From an uncultured Candidatus Poseidoniales archaeon (GTDB lineage: Archaea; Thermoplasmatota; Poseidoniia; Poseidoniales; Thalassarchaeaceae), in assembly GCA_950068635.1 (NCBI GenBank), contig CATMIM010000047.1, forward strand, positions 1 through 7,364: a DNA stretch of 7,364 nucleotides. The letters run 5' to 3'. Below, piece after piece: positions 1-6,766 of the stretch. How positions within the stretch are numbered: the first letter of the stretch is position 1; each line of letters opens with the position of its first letter. The position numbers and the translations under genes are program-made. The notes under the pieces were generated by a model. That model was not told where the DNA came from. It made no database searches and saw nothing but the letters and a program-made list of their open reading frames with translations.

Positions 1-27
1 GGTCGTGGGCAGGATCCACCATGACAT
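1..27 (-). CDS. Start of an unidentified gene, cut by the left window edge (5' end only)
   Basis: Immediately after the kinase stop codon the minus strand reads GGTGA, a five-base gap, then ATG at 27-25, with an open frame to base 1 (MSWWILPTT). The Shine-Dalgarno-like GGTGA at 37-33 overlaps the kinase stop, as expected for a tightly coupled operon gene. A second ATG at 22-20 in another frame (MVDPAHD) has a ten-base gap from the same motif and cannot be excluded. Too little protein is visible to name a product. Position suggests a job linked to the upstream sugar kinase, for example a nucleotidyltransferase or phosphatase of the same sugar pathway, but this is inference from context only. 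Confidence 0.3.
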
Positions 28-32
28 CGGCG

Positions 33-1094
33 TCACCGGTCGGAGATCTGCAGTTGCCAGGCGAGTTCGTCAAGCCTGGTCGAGAGCCTGCGCCTGTCGA
101 GCACCTCTTCAGAAGGTCCGGCAGCGAGCACGCATTCGCAGGCGGCGTTGGCGAGTCTGGCTGAATCTTCGAGCGACCTGCCGCTGCCGAGTGCGGCGGC
201 CAATCCGGTGGCAGCGGCGTCGTGCAGCCCGATCTGCTGCATCTGAACATCGAGCATGCAAGGTAGGTTGAGCGTGGTTCCGTCGTCTCGGTAGAGTGTG
301 ACCCCGGTCTGTCCCCCGAGAACCAGCATGGCGTCCCACGAATGCTCGTCGATGAAGTGGGCGGCGGTCTCCTCGACGGTGTCGAAGTTGCCTCGGCGCC
401 TGAGCAGTTCCAGCCCTCGCTTCTCGAACAGGGTGATGGTCGCGCCATGAGTCCTGTGCAGGCCGGTGAGTTTGGGGTCGCAGATGATCGGGACATCGTG
501 CTCTTTCGCGAGTCTGATGAACTCGGGCGCGTTCTCGTCCCCGACCATCCCCTTGCCGTAATCGCTGAGCACCAGCGCGGCACTTCCGGGAATCGCTTTC
601 TTCACCGCTTCAGCCATGCGCTGAACCGTCTCGGGCGGCACCGACTCCTGTGGCTCCTCGTCGAACTGCATCAGCAGCTGCTCACGCTCGATGAGGCTCT
701 CCCTGCTCCCGAAGATTCGTGTCTTGACTGCCGTCTGCATGTGCGCAGCCACGCGGATGTCCGATGTGTCCACACCCTCCTCCTGCAGCAACTGTGCCAG
801 CAGATGGCCCACCCTGTCACCTCCGAGAATGGAGAAGAAGCGGGTCTTGAGGCCGAGTGATAGCAAACCGCGGGCGATGTGAGCGGCGGCACCGGCGCTC
901 TCAGAGCGGCGGATCACCTTCACAACGGGAACTGGAGCGATGGACATCAGGTGGTTGGCCCATCCGTGGAAATAGCGGTCCAGGATGACGTCGCCGACCA
1001 GTGTCACCGGCTTCTCCGAAGGTGCATCGAGCAGTTGGCGCAACGAGCGAAGAACTTCGATCTCCGCTTGTACGATATCGTCATCTTCGGGCAA
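33..1094 (-). CDS. RfaE-like PfkB-family sugar kinase, divergent active site
   Basis: The protein follows the RfaE/HldE N-terminal kinase domain, which phosphorylates heptose-7-phosphate for surface-glycan precursors, almost end to end. Numbered from the upstream GTG at 1166, it has GDVILDRY (58-65), APVPVVKV (77-84), GGDRVG (115-120), KTRIF (148-152), LVLSDYGKGM (198-207), DPK (230-232) and a C-terminal LANAA helix (338-342). Key family motifs are changed. GGAAN near the N-terminus reads GAAAH (92-96), the TPN loop reads LFE (246-248), and the anion-hole/catalytic GAGD reads GLHD (313-316), keeping the likely catalytic Asp316. I chose the TTG start at 1094-1092 because AAGGAGGG lies six bases upstream and it gives a family-like N-terminus (353 aa). 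GTG at 1166 or ATG at 1151 would add up to 24 residues but have no ribosome-binding site. It follows the regulator gene on the same strand. Family assignment is strong; substrate and activity are uncertain. Confidence 0.8.
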   Translation of the reverse strand: MPEDDDIVQAEIEVLRSLRQLLDAPSEKPVTLVGDVILDRYFHGWANHLMSIAPVPVVKVIRRSESAGAAAHIARGLLSLGLKTRFFSILGGDRVGHLLAQLLQEEGVDTSDIRVAAHMQTAVKTRIFGSRESLIEREQLLMQFDEEPQESVPPETVQRMAEAVKKAIPGSAALVLSDYGKGMVGDENAPEFIRLAKEHDVPIICDPKLTGLHRTHGATITLFEKRGLELLRRRGNFDTVEETAAHFIDEHSWDAMLVLGGQTGVTLYRDDGTTLNLPCMLDVQMQQIGLHDAAATGLAAALGSGRSLEDSARLANAACECVLAAGPSEEVLDRRRLSTRLDELAWQLQISDR

Positions 1095-1100
1095 CCGGGA

Positions 1101-1108
1101 CCCTCCTT
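1101..1108 (-). promoter_or_regulatory. Shine-Dalgarno site deciding the kinase start
   Basis: The minus strand reads AAGGAGGG, a near-perfect Shine-Dalgarno sequence, six bases before an in-frame TTG (1094-1092). It is the strongest ribosome-binding site noticed in the window. It argues that translation starts here rather than at the longer GTG (1166) or ATG (1151) starts, neither of which is preceded by such a motif. Confidence 0.55.
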
Positions 1109-1174
1109 GACGAAGCGGGCGAGTCGCCCCCCGCTCATCAATGCGCCGCATGAGGATGAAGGGCACCAGTATGC

Positions 1175-1966
1175 TCAGGAATGCTCGCTGATCCAGTCCG
1201 CTTGGACCTCGGTGGCGGTCTTCGCCTCGATGCCGAGAGAGACGGCCAGCGCGTCGAGCATCGCCTGTTCATCATCGGTGATGATATTGTCCAGCCACGC
1301 CACCTCGAGCACGTCGAGAAACACCGTGATGTGATACTCTCCAGCCTTGTCACGCTCAGATTCGACCTCCTTGTGGATGCGTTCGACGATATCCGGTTCT
1401 AGCCCGAGATACATGGCCACCTCGTCGAGCATGCTGTCCTCATCCTCAGTGAGCTTGCCGTCTCGCCAGGCGCGATGCAGGATGCGTGCATACAGGGATT
1501 CCCCGTCCTGTTCTTCGCCCTCTTCATCCTCCTCCTCCCCGACCAAGCCGTCCGGGAGGAACCTGCCAGCGACGTCGATGCTCGAGAGCACGCTGAGCAG
1601 GGGCATGTCGTGTCCAGTCAGGTCTGAAATGGGCATCTCCTCGCCTTCGACCAACACCTCGCGTCCGAGCACGTTGGCCCGTACCTGTTCGGCAGCGGCC
1701 TTTCCCGACTCGGTCAGTCCGTAGACCCGGCAACGTTGGCGGGCGCCGGGGACATGGCGTGTCTCCTGTTCGATGTATCCCTGCTCCAGAAGGCGTTTGA
1801 GGGTGCGAGGGAGGTGTTTGCGGGCGATTCCGACCTCCTTGCTGATGCCCGCTTGTGTCAATTCGGGCCGCCCCTCCCACTCCGAAGGCGAAAGTGGATG
1901 GTCCCACAGGTGGAACAGGACACGCTGCTCAACGGTGAACTCAGCGAGCCTTCCCGGTGCCGGCAT
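1175..1966 (-). CDS. Winged-helix (MarR-like) regulator with two C-terminal TerB-like repeats
   Basis: This is a 263-aa soluble protein. Residues about 10-105 form a winged-helix DNA-binding domain: a helix-turn-helix around LTQAGISKEVGIARKHL (36-52), a recognition helix into LKRLLEQGYIEQE (56-68), then a basic wing and GLTESGK (83-89), as in MarR/PadR-type regulators. A middle section (about 106-145) is unassigned and is followed by an acidic stretch, EEEDEEGEE (144-152). The C-terminus carries two similar helical units, AWRDGKLTEDEDSML...LGL (166-189) and AWLDNIITDDEQAML...LGI (223-246), spaced 57 residues apart. They resemble the TerB-like pattern A-x-x-D-G-x(5)-E-x(3)-L...LGL. The frame stays open upstream to 2335, but the ATG at 1966 begins just before the DNA-binding domain, and the extra sequence is antisense to the endonuclease gene. 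It is divergent from that gene, and the kinase gene follows it. The target genes and ligand are unknown. Confidence 0.75.
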   Translation of the reverse strand: MPAPGRLAEFTVEQRVLFHLWDHPLSPSEWEGRPELTQAGISKEVGIARKHLPRTLKRLLEQGYIEQETRHVPGARQRCRVYGLTESGKAAAEQVRANVLGREVLVEGEEMPISDLTGHDMPLLSVLSSIDVAGRFLPDGLVGEEEDEEGEEQDGESLYARILHRAWRDGKLTEDEDSMLDEVAMYLGLEPDIVERIHKEVESERDKAGEYHITVFLDVLEVAWLDNIITDDEQAMLDALAVSLGIEAKTATEVQADWISEHS

Positions 1967-1969
1967 GGT

Positions 1970-1988
1970 CCGTACCCGTATTCCCGTG
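1970..1988. repeat. Three short CCGTR repeats before the regulator start; possible operator
   Basis: On the plus strand CCGTA, CCCGTA and CCCGTG follow one another at 1970-1974, 1975-1980 and 1983-1988, directly upstream of the regulator's ATG. The span also lies within an imperfect inverted arrangement flanked by GTAC on both sides. Its position between the predicted TATA-like element and the start codon would suit autoregulation by the winged-helix protein. The repeats are short in a GC-rich genome, so chance is a real alternative. Confidence 0.2.
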
Positions 1989-1999
1989 TACCTGTTGGC

Positions 2000-2009
2000 T
2001 CTTATGACT
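2000..2009 (-). promoter_or_regulatory. Possible TATA-like element for the regulator gene
   Basis: The minus strand reads AGTCATAAGA in an otherwise GC-rich region, centred about 38 bases before the ATG at 1966. With the usual archaeal spacing of about 25 bases from TATA centre to transcription start, the transcript would begin about 12 bases before the ATG. The match to the archaeal TATA consensus is weak; no start site is known. Confidence 0.25.
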
Positions 2010-2033
2010 GATGATTCGATGACGGGCGGCGAT

Positions 2034-2041
2034 GCTATACG
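2034..2041 (+). promoter_or_regulatory. Possible TATA box for the tRNA-splicing endonuclease gene
   Basis: CTATACGA is an AT-rich patch in the divergent intergenic region, about 37 bases before the GTG start at 2075. Archaeal promoter spacing would place the transcript start near 2062-2066, leaving a short leader that contains GGTGA (2066-2070), four bases from the start codon. The element and the ribosome-binding motif are mutually consistent, but neither is a strong consensus match. Confidence 0.35.
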
Positions 2042-2074
2042 AAAGACGCCGGCACGGGCGCCAACGGTGAGCAG

Positions 2075-2986
2075 GTGGGAGGTGACAAGGGTGGTTCGGC
2101 GAGGGCCGGACAAACTGAGGCTCCTGAGGCCGCGGGGCACGACGAATTCCTCATCGATGGACCTGCAGCGCAGCGCTTCTGGGACAAATCCGCGCTCGGC
2201 GTCCCACAATCGGGCAACCGGCTGCTGCTCAGCGCGGCTGAAGTGCTGTTCTGCAACCGGCACCGCAACCTCGCACTGCCCGAAGGGTGGGAGAGTGCCC
2301 GGATGGAACAAGATGGGATCACTGACCTTCTCCAAGAGGCGGCGGCGTTGGAGGCTGTACGCACCCCGGGAGAGAAGGTGGTGCTGGCACGGAACCTGGA
2401 GTCTCTGGGTCTTCCCGGCTCAGCGTCCGCGTCCACCTGGGCGTTGCGCTGGGCGCGTACGGAACGTGTCAAGAATGGTCCGCCCGAAGGGGAATTGCGC
2501 TGGGTGGAGGCATCCGAGGCGATCGACTGGCGAGAACTGCACGAGTGGGCCAGCAGGACTGCTGCCGCTGACAGGATCCCCGAGGTGCTCATCGTCGACA
2601 ACGATCTCGACGTCACCACCTACCGACTCAGTTCCTGCGACCCCACCGGGGAAGTCAGCCATGCCGAGAACGGCGAGGGTGATGCAAGCCACTTCCCAGG
2701 TCTGCTGCAGGATGTTCTGGCGCGCGGACTGCTGCCACGGTCCGGATTCAAGTATGGCACACGCTGGCGCCTCTACGACCACCCCCTGGGTGTGACGCAC
2801 GCCCCCTACCTGCTGCAACATGAGGACGAGGCTCCGTCCGACTGGGCTCAGGTGTGTCTCTCCGCACGCATGTCCACCGGGGTGAACAAGACCTGGCTGT
2901 GCGGGTTCGAGCAGACGGGGAAATGGTGCTACCTCGCCGTCACCCGACCCCCGCCCGATGCTCGTTGGAGCAATCCAAGGCGTTGA
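2075..2986 (+). CDS. endA: tRNA-splicing endonuclease, two-repeat archaeal type
   Basis: This enzyme cuts archaeal pre-tRNA introns at the bulge-helix-bulge, leaving 2',3'-cyclic phosphate ends for ligation. At 303 aa it matches the length of the homodimeric (alpha-prime-2) class, in which two repeats are fused. The N-terminal repeat starts with the typical NRLLLSAAEVLF segment (48-59). The C-terminal repeat holds the catalytic domain: Y234 in WRLYDHPLG, H242 in VTHAPYLLQ and K272 in VNKTWLCGF. These align with Tyr115, His125 and Lys156 of the Methanocaldococcus jannaschii enzyme. The strands after the Lys (WLCGFEQTGKWCYLAVT) fit the family ending. No equivalent triad is evident in the first repeat, as expected for its structural role. 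The GTG at 2075 is the first possible start after an in-frame stop at 2012-2014, and GGTGA precedes it by four bases. It is divergent from the regulator gene and convergent with the protease gene. Confidence 0.88.
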   Translation: MGGDKGGSARAGQTEAPEAAGHDEFLIDGPAAQRFWDKSALGVPQSGNRLLLSAAEVLFCNRHRNLALPEGWESARMEQDGITDLLQEAAALEAVRTPGEKVVLARNLESLGLPGSASASTWALRWARTERVKNGPPEGELRWVEASEAIDWRELHEWASRTAAADRIPEVLIVDNDLDVTTYRLSSCDPTGEVSHAENGEGDASHFPGLLQDVLARGLLPRSGFKYGTRWRLYDHPLGVTHAPYLLQHEDEAPSDWAQVCLSARMSTGVNKTWLCGFEQTGKWCYLAVTRPPPDARWSNPRR

Positions 2987-3013
2987 TTCAAGCGTAATCA
3001 GTTACAGGCGCGC

Positions 3014-5314
3014 TCATCGTTCATCATCGATGTCCCGTATCGCGTTCGGGTCGCTGAACCGCTGGGTTTCCACCGGGAGGCTGCCGGGACGTTTGGGTCC
3101 GGAACGACCCGTCACGTTCGGCAGGTCCATGGAGCCAGCGTCCTCGATGGTGGTGACCCCGGTGGTGGGGACGACTTCACCTCCGCTCACGCCGGCGCCT
3201 TCACCCGGGGCCCCTCGGAGGGCAGAGACGATGGAGAAATCCCCGGTGTCACGCTGCTTCTTCTTGCGCCCACCCCATCGTCTCTTGCGTTTCTTCTGCT
3301 TGGTCTTGCCCGCCTTGGTTATGCTGAGCAGGAAGGAGAACGCCAGCATTCCTGCTGCGATCATGATCAGGTTGCTGGGCTCAGAGAGCAGCCGCACCAA
3401 TTCCCCACCGCCTTCGAATCCCTCGGCGATCAGAGTGACCGTGAACGACTGCTCCAGCCCATCGGCGTCGCGCAGAACGACCTCTCCCTTGGCGACCATC
3501 CCAGCCATCAGCAAGCCTTTGGGGTCGATCGACAGTTCGATCTCCGAGCCGTCGGACAGGACCTGTGTTCCGGCAGGCGGGCTTGCTATGCGCGACAGTG
3601 GCCCTTCGATGCGCACGTCGAAATCACCTGACCCGCCGCCCTTGAAGGTGAGCGGTATGCTGACGGTGGAGATCTCCTTGACGGGGATGTCATACTCGAA
3701 CTCCTCCATCTGCAGCAGCGCACCGATGACATACCAGGGGATGTCCAACTGGATCCCCGCTCCCTCGGGCGCGCAGGTAGCGTTGCCGACCAACCGACCC
3801 GCAGTGCCGGCGACCCCTTGTCCTTGCCAGTTGATCTCGTAGTCGGCGCTCGGATTCTCGCTGGAGAGTGTGTCCCCAGAACCATCGAAGGTGACCTGTC
3901 GACCATCGGTCGATACCAGCGACAGGGTGGGTGAGCAGGAGGAGGAGCCGGCGAGGCTCCAGATGACTGGGATCCCTTCTCCGGGAAGCAGTTGGAGCGG
4001 CTGATGCGGCGGCAGCACGTCGAACCCCGGGCTTCCGGATGCGCTGAAGTTGACCACGAGTTGCTGATCGTTCATCGAGACGACCTCAGCGGTCCACGAC
4101 ACCTTGCGCCCACGGTGGTCGGTGATCGGTCTGCCCTCGGCCCCGAACTTGTCTCCCTCCTGGAAAAGGTCGCCCTCCACGCCTTGGTCGGCGCCATTCA
4201 GCAACCCGTCATCGCCATCCGCCTCCAACACGTAGAGCCACGGCATCTGCGGGTCGGTGTTCACGAGATTCTGGTCGATGGCACCCACGGACTCGTCCTG
4301 TATCGTCACCAGCAATCCTGCTCCGGGAAGTTTGGAGTCGAATCCGCTGTCAGCTCGATAACTCATCAGCACCCGCTCATCAGGGCCGAGCGCTATCTCG
4401 AGACCGGTGCCGCGGTTCGAGAGGGGTCTGAGGATGTAGGACTGTGAGTATGTGCCCATGACGACCTCGGTGATCCGGTCGGCGCCGATGAGGTCCAGTG
4501 AGGCCAGTGAAGGCAGTGCGGGAGTGCGCCCATTCCCGTTCCAGTTCCCGCTCGCCATGATGTCCCAGTCACCTACCCCATTCCAGTCTTCACCGGTTCC
4601 CAGACCGTGGACGTCGTAGAGGTCGATGCTACCCATCTGGTGCAGCATCTCGTGCATGATGGTTCCCAAGCCTGAGTCGAACGAGGCGATGGTGTAGTGG
4701 TCGAAGCGCATGTCACCCACGACCACCGGTACGGGCAGAGCCCCGAAATGACTCCAGATCGTGCCACTACCTCCTGAATCCTCCTGTGCGTTGGCCGTGT
4801 GCAGCAGCAGCACCCGGTCGACCCAGTTGTCGCCATTGAGGTCATACGGTGAGAGGTCCACCCCTCCCAACGAATTCCTCAGGACATCAGCCGCCAGGCC
4901 AGCCGGCCCGTCCGATCCTGTCTCCCCTATGTCCCGTTCACCATCGGCGTCTGCACCCCAGTGCTGCACGTTCTTGGAGGCGTGATAGACATCCGGCAGC
5001 ACGTCGACGGTGAGGCTGGACTGCTCCCCGCTGAGCTGCCAGATGTAGTCATCTCCACCGCTGGCGCCGGTGAGGATCGTGTTGGCGCGCTCGATGTTGC
5101 GCGTCGGACTCACCGGAGCGGTTGGGAAATCGATCACGATCACCAACCAGCGTTCGTTGGGCTGCAACTGCACGAGTTCCGCATCGTCGACGACGACCCC
5201 GATATGTTCCTCGAGTACATCCCACACCGGTCCGAGACGGGACGGGTCCTGCGCTGTCCACCACCCACCTAGGAGGATGAGCAGTGCCATCGGCACTGCG
5301 TAGCGCGCTCGCAT
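3014..5314 (-). CDS. Membrane-anchored M6-family (immune inhibitor A-like) zinc metalloprotease
   Basis: This is a 766-aa secreted peptidase attached to the cell surface. Residues 1-21 are a Sec-type signal or anchor (hydrophobic PMALLILLGGWW, no twin arginine). The M6 region follows: YDLNGDNWVDRVLLLH (157-172), the zinc motif HEMLHQMGSID (221-231, HExxHxxGxxD, with E222 as base and H221, H225 and probably D231 as ligands), DLYD (231-234), and a Met-turn-like WDIMASGNW (250-258). LEADGDDGLLNG (363-374) is also typical of M6. Residues about 430-635 look like Ig-like beta domains; C460 and C514 could form a disulfide. One membrane helix (about 648-665) leads into a highly basic stretch, KTKQKKRKRR (670-679) and RKKKQR (683-688), and a low-complexity cytosolic tail of roughly 80 residues ending in DIDDER. 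The gene lies 50 bases after the TatC-fusion gene on the same strand. The substrate is unknown; degradation of environmental or surface protein is plausible. Confidence 0.85.
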   Translation of the reverse strand: MRARYAVPMALLILLGGWWTAQDPSRLGPVWDVLEEHIGVVVDDAELVQLQPNERWLVIVIDFPTAPVSPTRNIERANTILTGASGGDDYIWQLSGEQSSLTVDVLPDVYHASKNVQHWGADADGERDIGETGSDGPAGLAADVLRNSLGGVDLSPYDLNGDNWVDRVLLLHTANAQEDSGGSGTIWSHFGALPVPVVVGDMRFDHYTIASFDSGLGTIMHEMLHQMGSIDLYDVHGLGTGEDWNGVGDWDIMASGNWNGNGRTPALPSLASLDLIGADRITEVVMGTYSQSYILRPLSNRGTGLEIALGPDERVLMSYRADSGFDSKLPGAGLLVTIQDESVGAIDQNLVNTDPQMPWLYVLEADGDDGLLNGADQGVEGDLFQEGDKFGAEGRPITDHRGRKVSWTAEVVSMNDQQLVVNFSASGSPGFDVLPPHQPLQLLPGEGIPVIWSLAGSSSCSPTLSLVSTDGRQVTFDGSGDTLSSENPSADYEINWQGQGVAGTAGRLVGNATCAPEGAGIQLDIPWYVIGALLQMEEFEYDIPVKEISTVSIPLTFKGGGSGDFDVRIEGPLSRIASPPAGTQVLSDGSEIELSIDPKGLLMAGMVAKGEVVLRDADGLEQSFTVTLIAEGFEGGGELVRLLSEPSNLIMIAAGMLAFSFLLSITKAGKTKQKKRKRRWGGRKKKQRDTGDFSIVSALRGAPGEGAGVSGGEVVPTTGVTTIEDAGSMDLPNVTGRSGPKRPGSLPVETQRFSDPNAIRDIDDER

Positions 5315-5364
5315 GGGAAACCCGTTCCGCGGGTCCGCCTTGAATGATATCCCGAGTCGGGCGG

Positions 5365-6735
5365 CTACTCAGCGAGTCTGACAGCGAAGTCCAACCCTTC
5401 GGGAACGAAACCCTTTCCAGCGAGCAGTACCTCGTTCTGGGCGAGTTTGTCACCCCATGGAAGAGCACCGGAAGCGGGTGCGAACACGAGTGTGGGGGAG
5501 ATGGCAACTGAATCGACGTCGGAGAGAGCCGCCAACTGCGCCCGACGCATGGCGGCGGGCGACCAGGCGCGCCGCGCGCGAGCGAGGTCCACACGGTCTG
5601 CGAACTCAGCGGCCTCCGCATTCATCCCATCCCCTGTACGCGGTCCTGACAGGCGATCGAGCCCGGTCAGGTTGACACCGCGGTTGTCGAGCGCGCGCTT
5701 CAACCGGTAGGGGAGCGGGGTGCCATCGCATCCAGTGATGCAGATGTCCGTCCATCCTTCGCGTACGGCGCGCTCCATCACCGACTCCTGCTGTGCGAAC
5801 GAGAGACAGAGCGCTGCTGTCGGCAGCAGACCGACGGTCTCGGGAATGCGCTCGGCCTGAGGTTGGGGACATGCGCCGGCGCAGCCGCAACAAACGAGTC
5901 CCACCCGATGGACTCCACCCTCAGCATCGAGCACCGAGGTCGGTGGCCGCCCGCGGCCGCTCGCCGGCACGGGCAGCCGGCCGGCTGACCATTCGGTGGT
6001 GCACACGAGCAGCAGCGCGATGGGCAGGAACAGCCCGGAGAACGCGTCTGGAGTGGCCACCCACAGCAGCACCACGGAGACGAAGTGGATGCGGATGCGC
6101 ATGATGTCCAGCGGGTCGTCCCCGACCAGTCCGAGCATGCGGGCGAGGGCGAGCGCCAGCACGGCGAGGGCGACGAGCAGCAGCAGCCAGCTCATCGCCA
6201 AGGCCATCTGGAACAGGGCGACCACGTCGTAGTGCAGACCAACGCCCTCGATCGTCACGGCAATCTCTGCGGCGGAGATCATCCGCGGGAACATCCAACC
6301 CCAGATGAACAGGATGAGGAAGAGGGTGAGCACGCCTCCGACCGCGATGTAGGTCGCCAGCCAGGTGCGCTCCGACGGCAGCAGACCGGGGTAGGCGAAT
6401 CTCCACGCCTGCCAGCCGAGCACAGGCAGTGACGAGAGCAGGGCGAGCAGACCGACCGCCGTCCAGCGGGTTTCGAGCCAGTCATACGGACTGTAGAGGG
6501 TGAGCGTCGTGGCGCCCTCGGCGAGCGGGAGCGTAGCCAGCCAGGCCGCCAGCAGGTCATCCACGACCGTCGCCCACAGCACCGCCATCAGCACGACGTA
6601 GATCAGGGCGAAGCGCAGCCGACCGACTGCTTCGTCGGCGTGCGCAGCAAGTGGAAGGGCGCGGTCGCGCGGCGCGAGCGTTTGCTCCACGACCTCCCCA
6701 CTCTCAATCGTCTCATGGCTTTGGCGCCGAGCCAT
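5365..6735 (-). CDS. tatC: TatC-like twin-arginine translocase subunit fused to a Cys-rich cytosolic domain
   Basis: Residues 30-250 form a six-helix TatC, the receptor of the Tat pathway that exports folded proteins. Helices lie near 40-58, 92-113, 124-148, 172-199, 214-229 and 231-247. Family landmarks include QAWRFAYPGLLPSERT (109-124), matching the E. coli region with F94 and E103 (here F113 and E122), and TPDAFSGLFLPIAL (228-241), matching TPPDVFSQ. The HLxELRxR motif reads HADEAVGRL (32-40): E35 is kept, the following Arg is lost. After a Gly/Arg/Pro linker comes a domain usually absent from TatC (about 275-365), with VGLVCCGCAGACP (278-290), C310, and DICITGCDG (330-338), giving Cys at 282, 283, 285, 289, 310, 332 and 336. 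The layout recalls MvhD/hydrogenase-delta Fe-S proteins or DGC-type metal-binding domains. Residues 366-456 are unassigned. The frame is continuous through the junction. AAGG lies six bases before the ATG. C-in topology would put the Cys domain in the cytosol. Confidence 0.8.
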   Translation of the reverse strand: MARRQSHETIESGEVVEQTLAPRDRALPLAAHADEAVGRLRFALIYVVLMAVLWATVVDDLLAAWLATLPLAEGATTLTLYSPYDWLETRWTAVGLLALLSSLPVLGWQAWRFAYPGLLPSERTWLATYIAVGGVLTLFLILFIWGWMFPRMISAAEIAVTIEGVGLHYDVVALFQMALAMSWLLLLVALAVLALALARMLGLVGDDPLDIMRIRIHFVSVVLLWVATPDAFSGLFLPIALLLVCTTEWSAGRLPVPASGRGRPPTSVLDAEGGVHRVGLVCCGCAGACPQPQAERIPETVGLLPTAALCLSFAQQESVMERAVREGWTDICITGCDGTPLPYRLKRALDNRGVNLTGLDRLSGPRTGDGMNAEAAEFADRVDLARARRAWSPAAMRRAQLAALSDVDSVAISPTLVFAPASGALPWGDKLAQNEVLLAGKGFVPEGLDFAVRLAE

Positions 6736-6766
6736 TCTCGGCCTTACCGCCAGAACACGGAGTCTC

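Noticed and set aside
342..860. Plus-strand open frame (172 aa) opposite the kinase
   Set aside because: It is entirely antisense to a gene with clear family motifs and has no motifs of its own.
2009..2024. Box C/D-like sequence (CTGATGA near GATGACG) in the divergent intergenic region
   Set aside because: The C box lacks the leading purine and no properly placed C'/D' boxes or terminal stem were seen, so a guide RNA is not supported.
1967..2335. Upstream extension of the regulator frame to 2335
   Set aside because: The extra 123 residues are antisense to the start of endA, show no domain, and would swallow the divergent promoter region; the ATG at 1966 starts just before the DNA-binding domain.
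1773..2795. Long plus-strand open frame (340 aa) overlapping endA and the regulator
   Set aside because: Its residues are Arg/Ser/Pro-rich without motifs, it is out of frame with the well-supported endonuclease, and it crosses the regulator gene; it is a by-product of high GC content.
2987..3013. Possible bidirectional terminator between endA and the protease gene
   Set aside because: The 27-base convergent gap has no T-run and no convincing hairpin; termination must occur near here, but no specific signal can be pointed to.
2958..3842. Plus-strand open frame (294 aa) opposite the protease tail
   Set aside because: Composition is Ser/Pro-rich with no recognisable domain, and it lies wholly antisense to the M6 protease apart from its first bases.
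5315..5364. Separate promoter for the protease gene (GATATCATT patch)
   Set aside because: The AT-rich patch is short and sits in a 50-base gap between same-strand genes; read-through from the TatC-fusion gene explains expression equally well.
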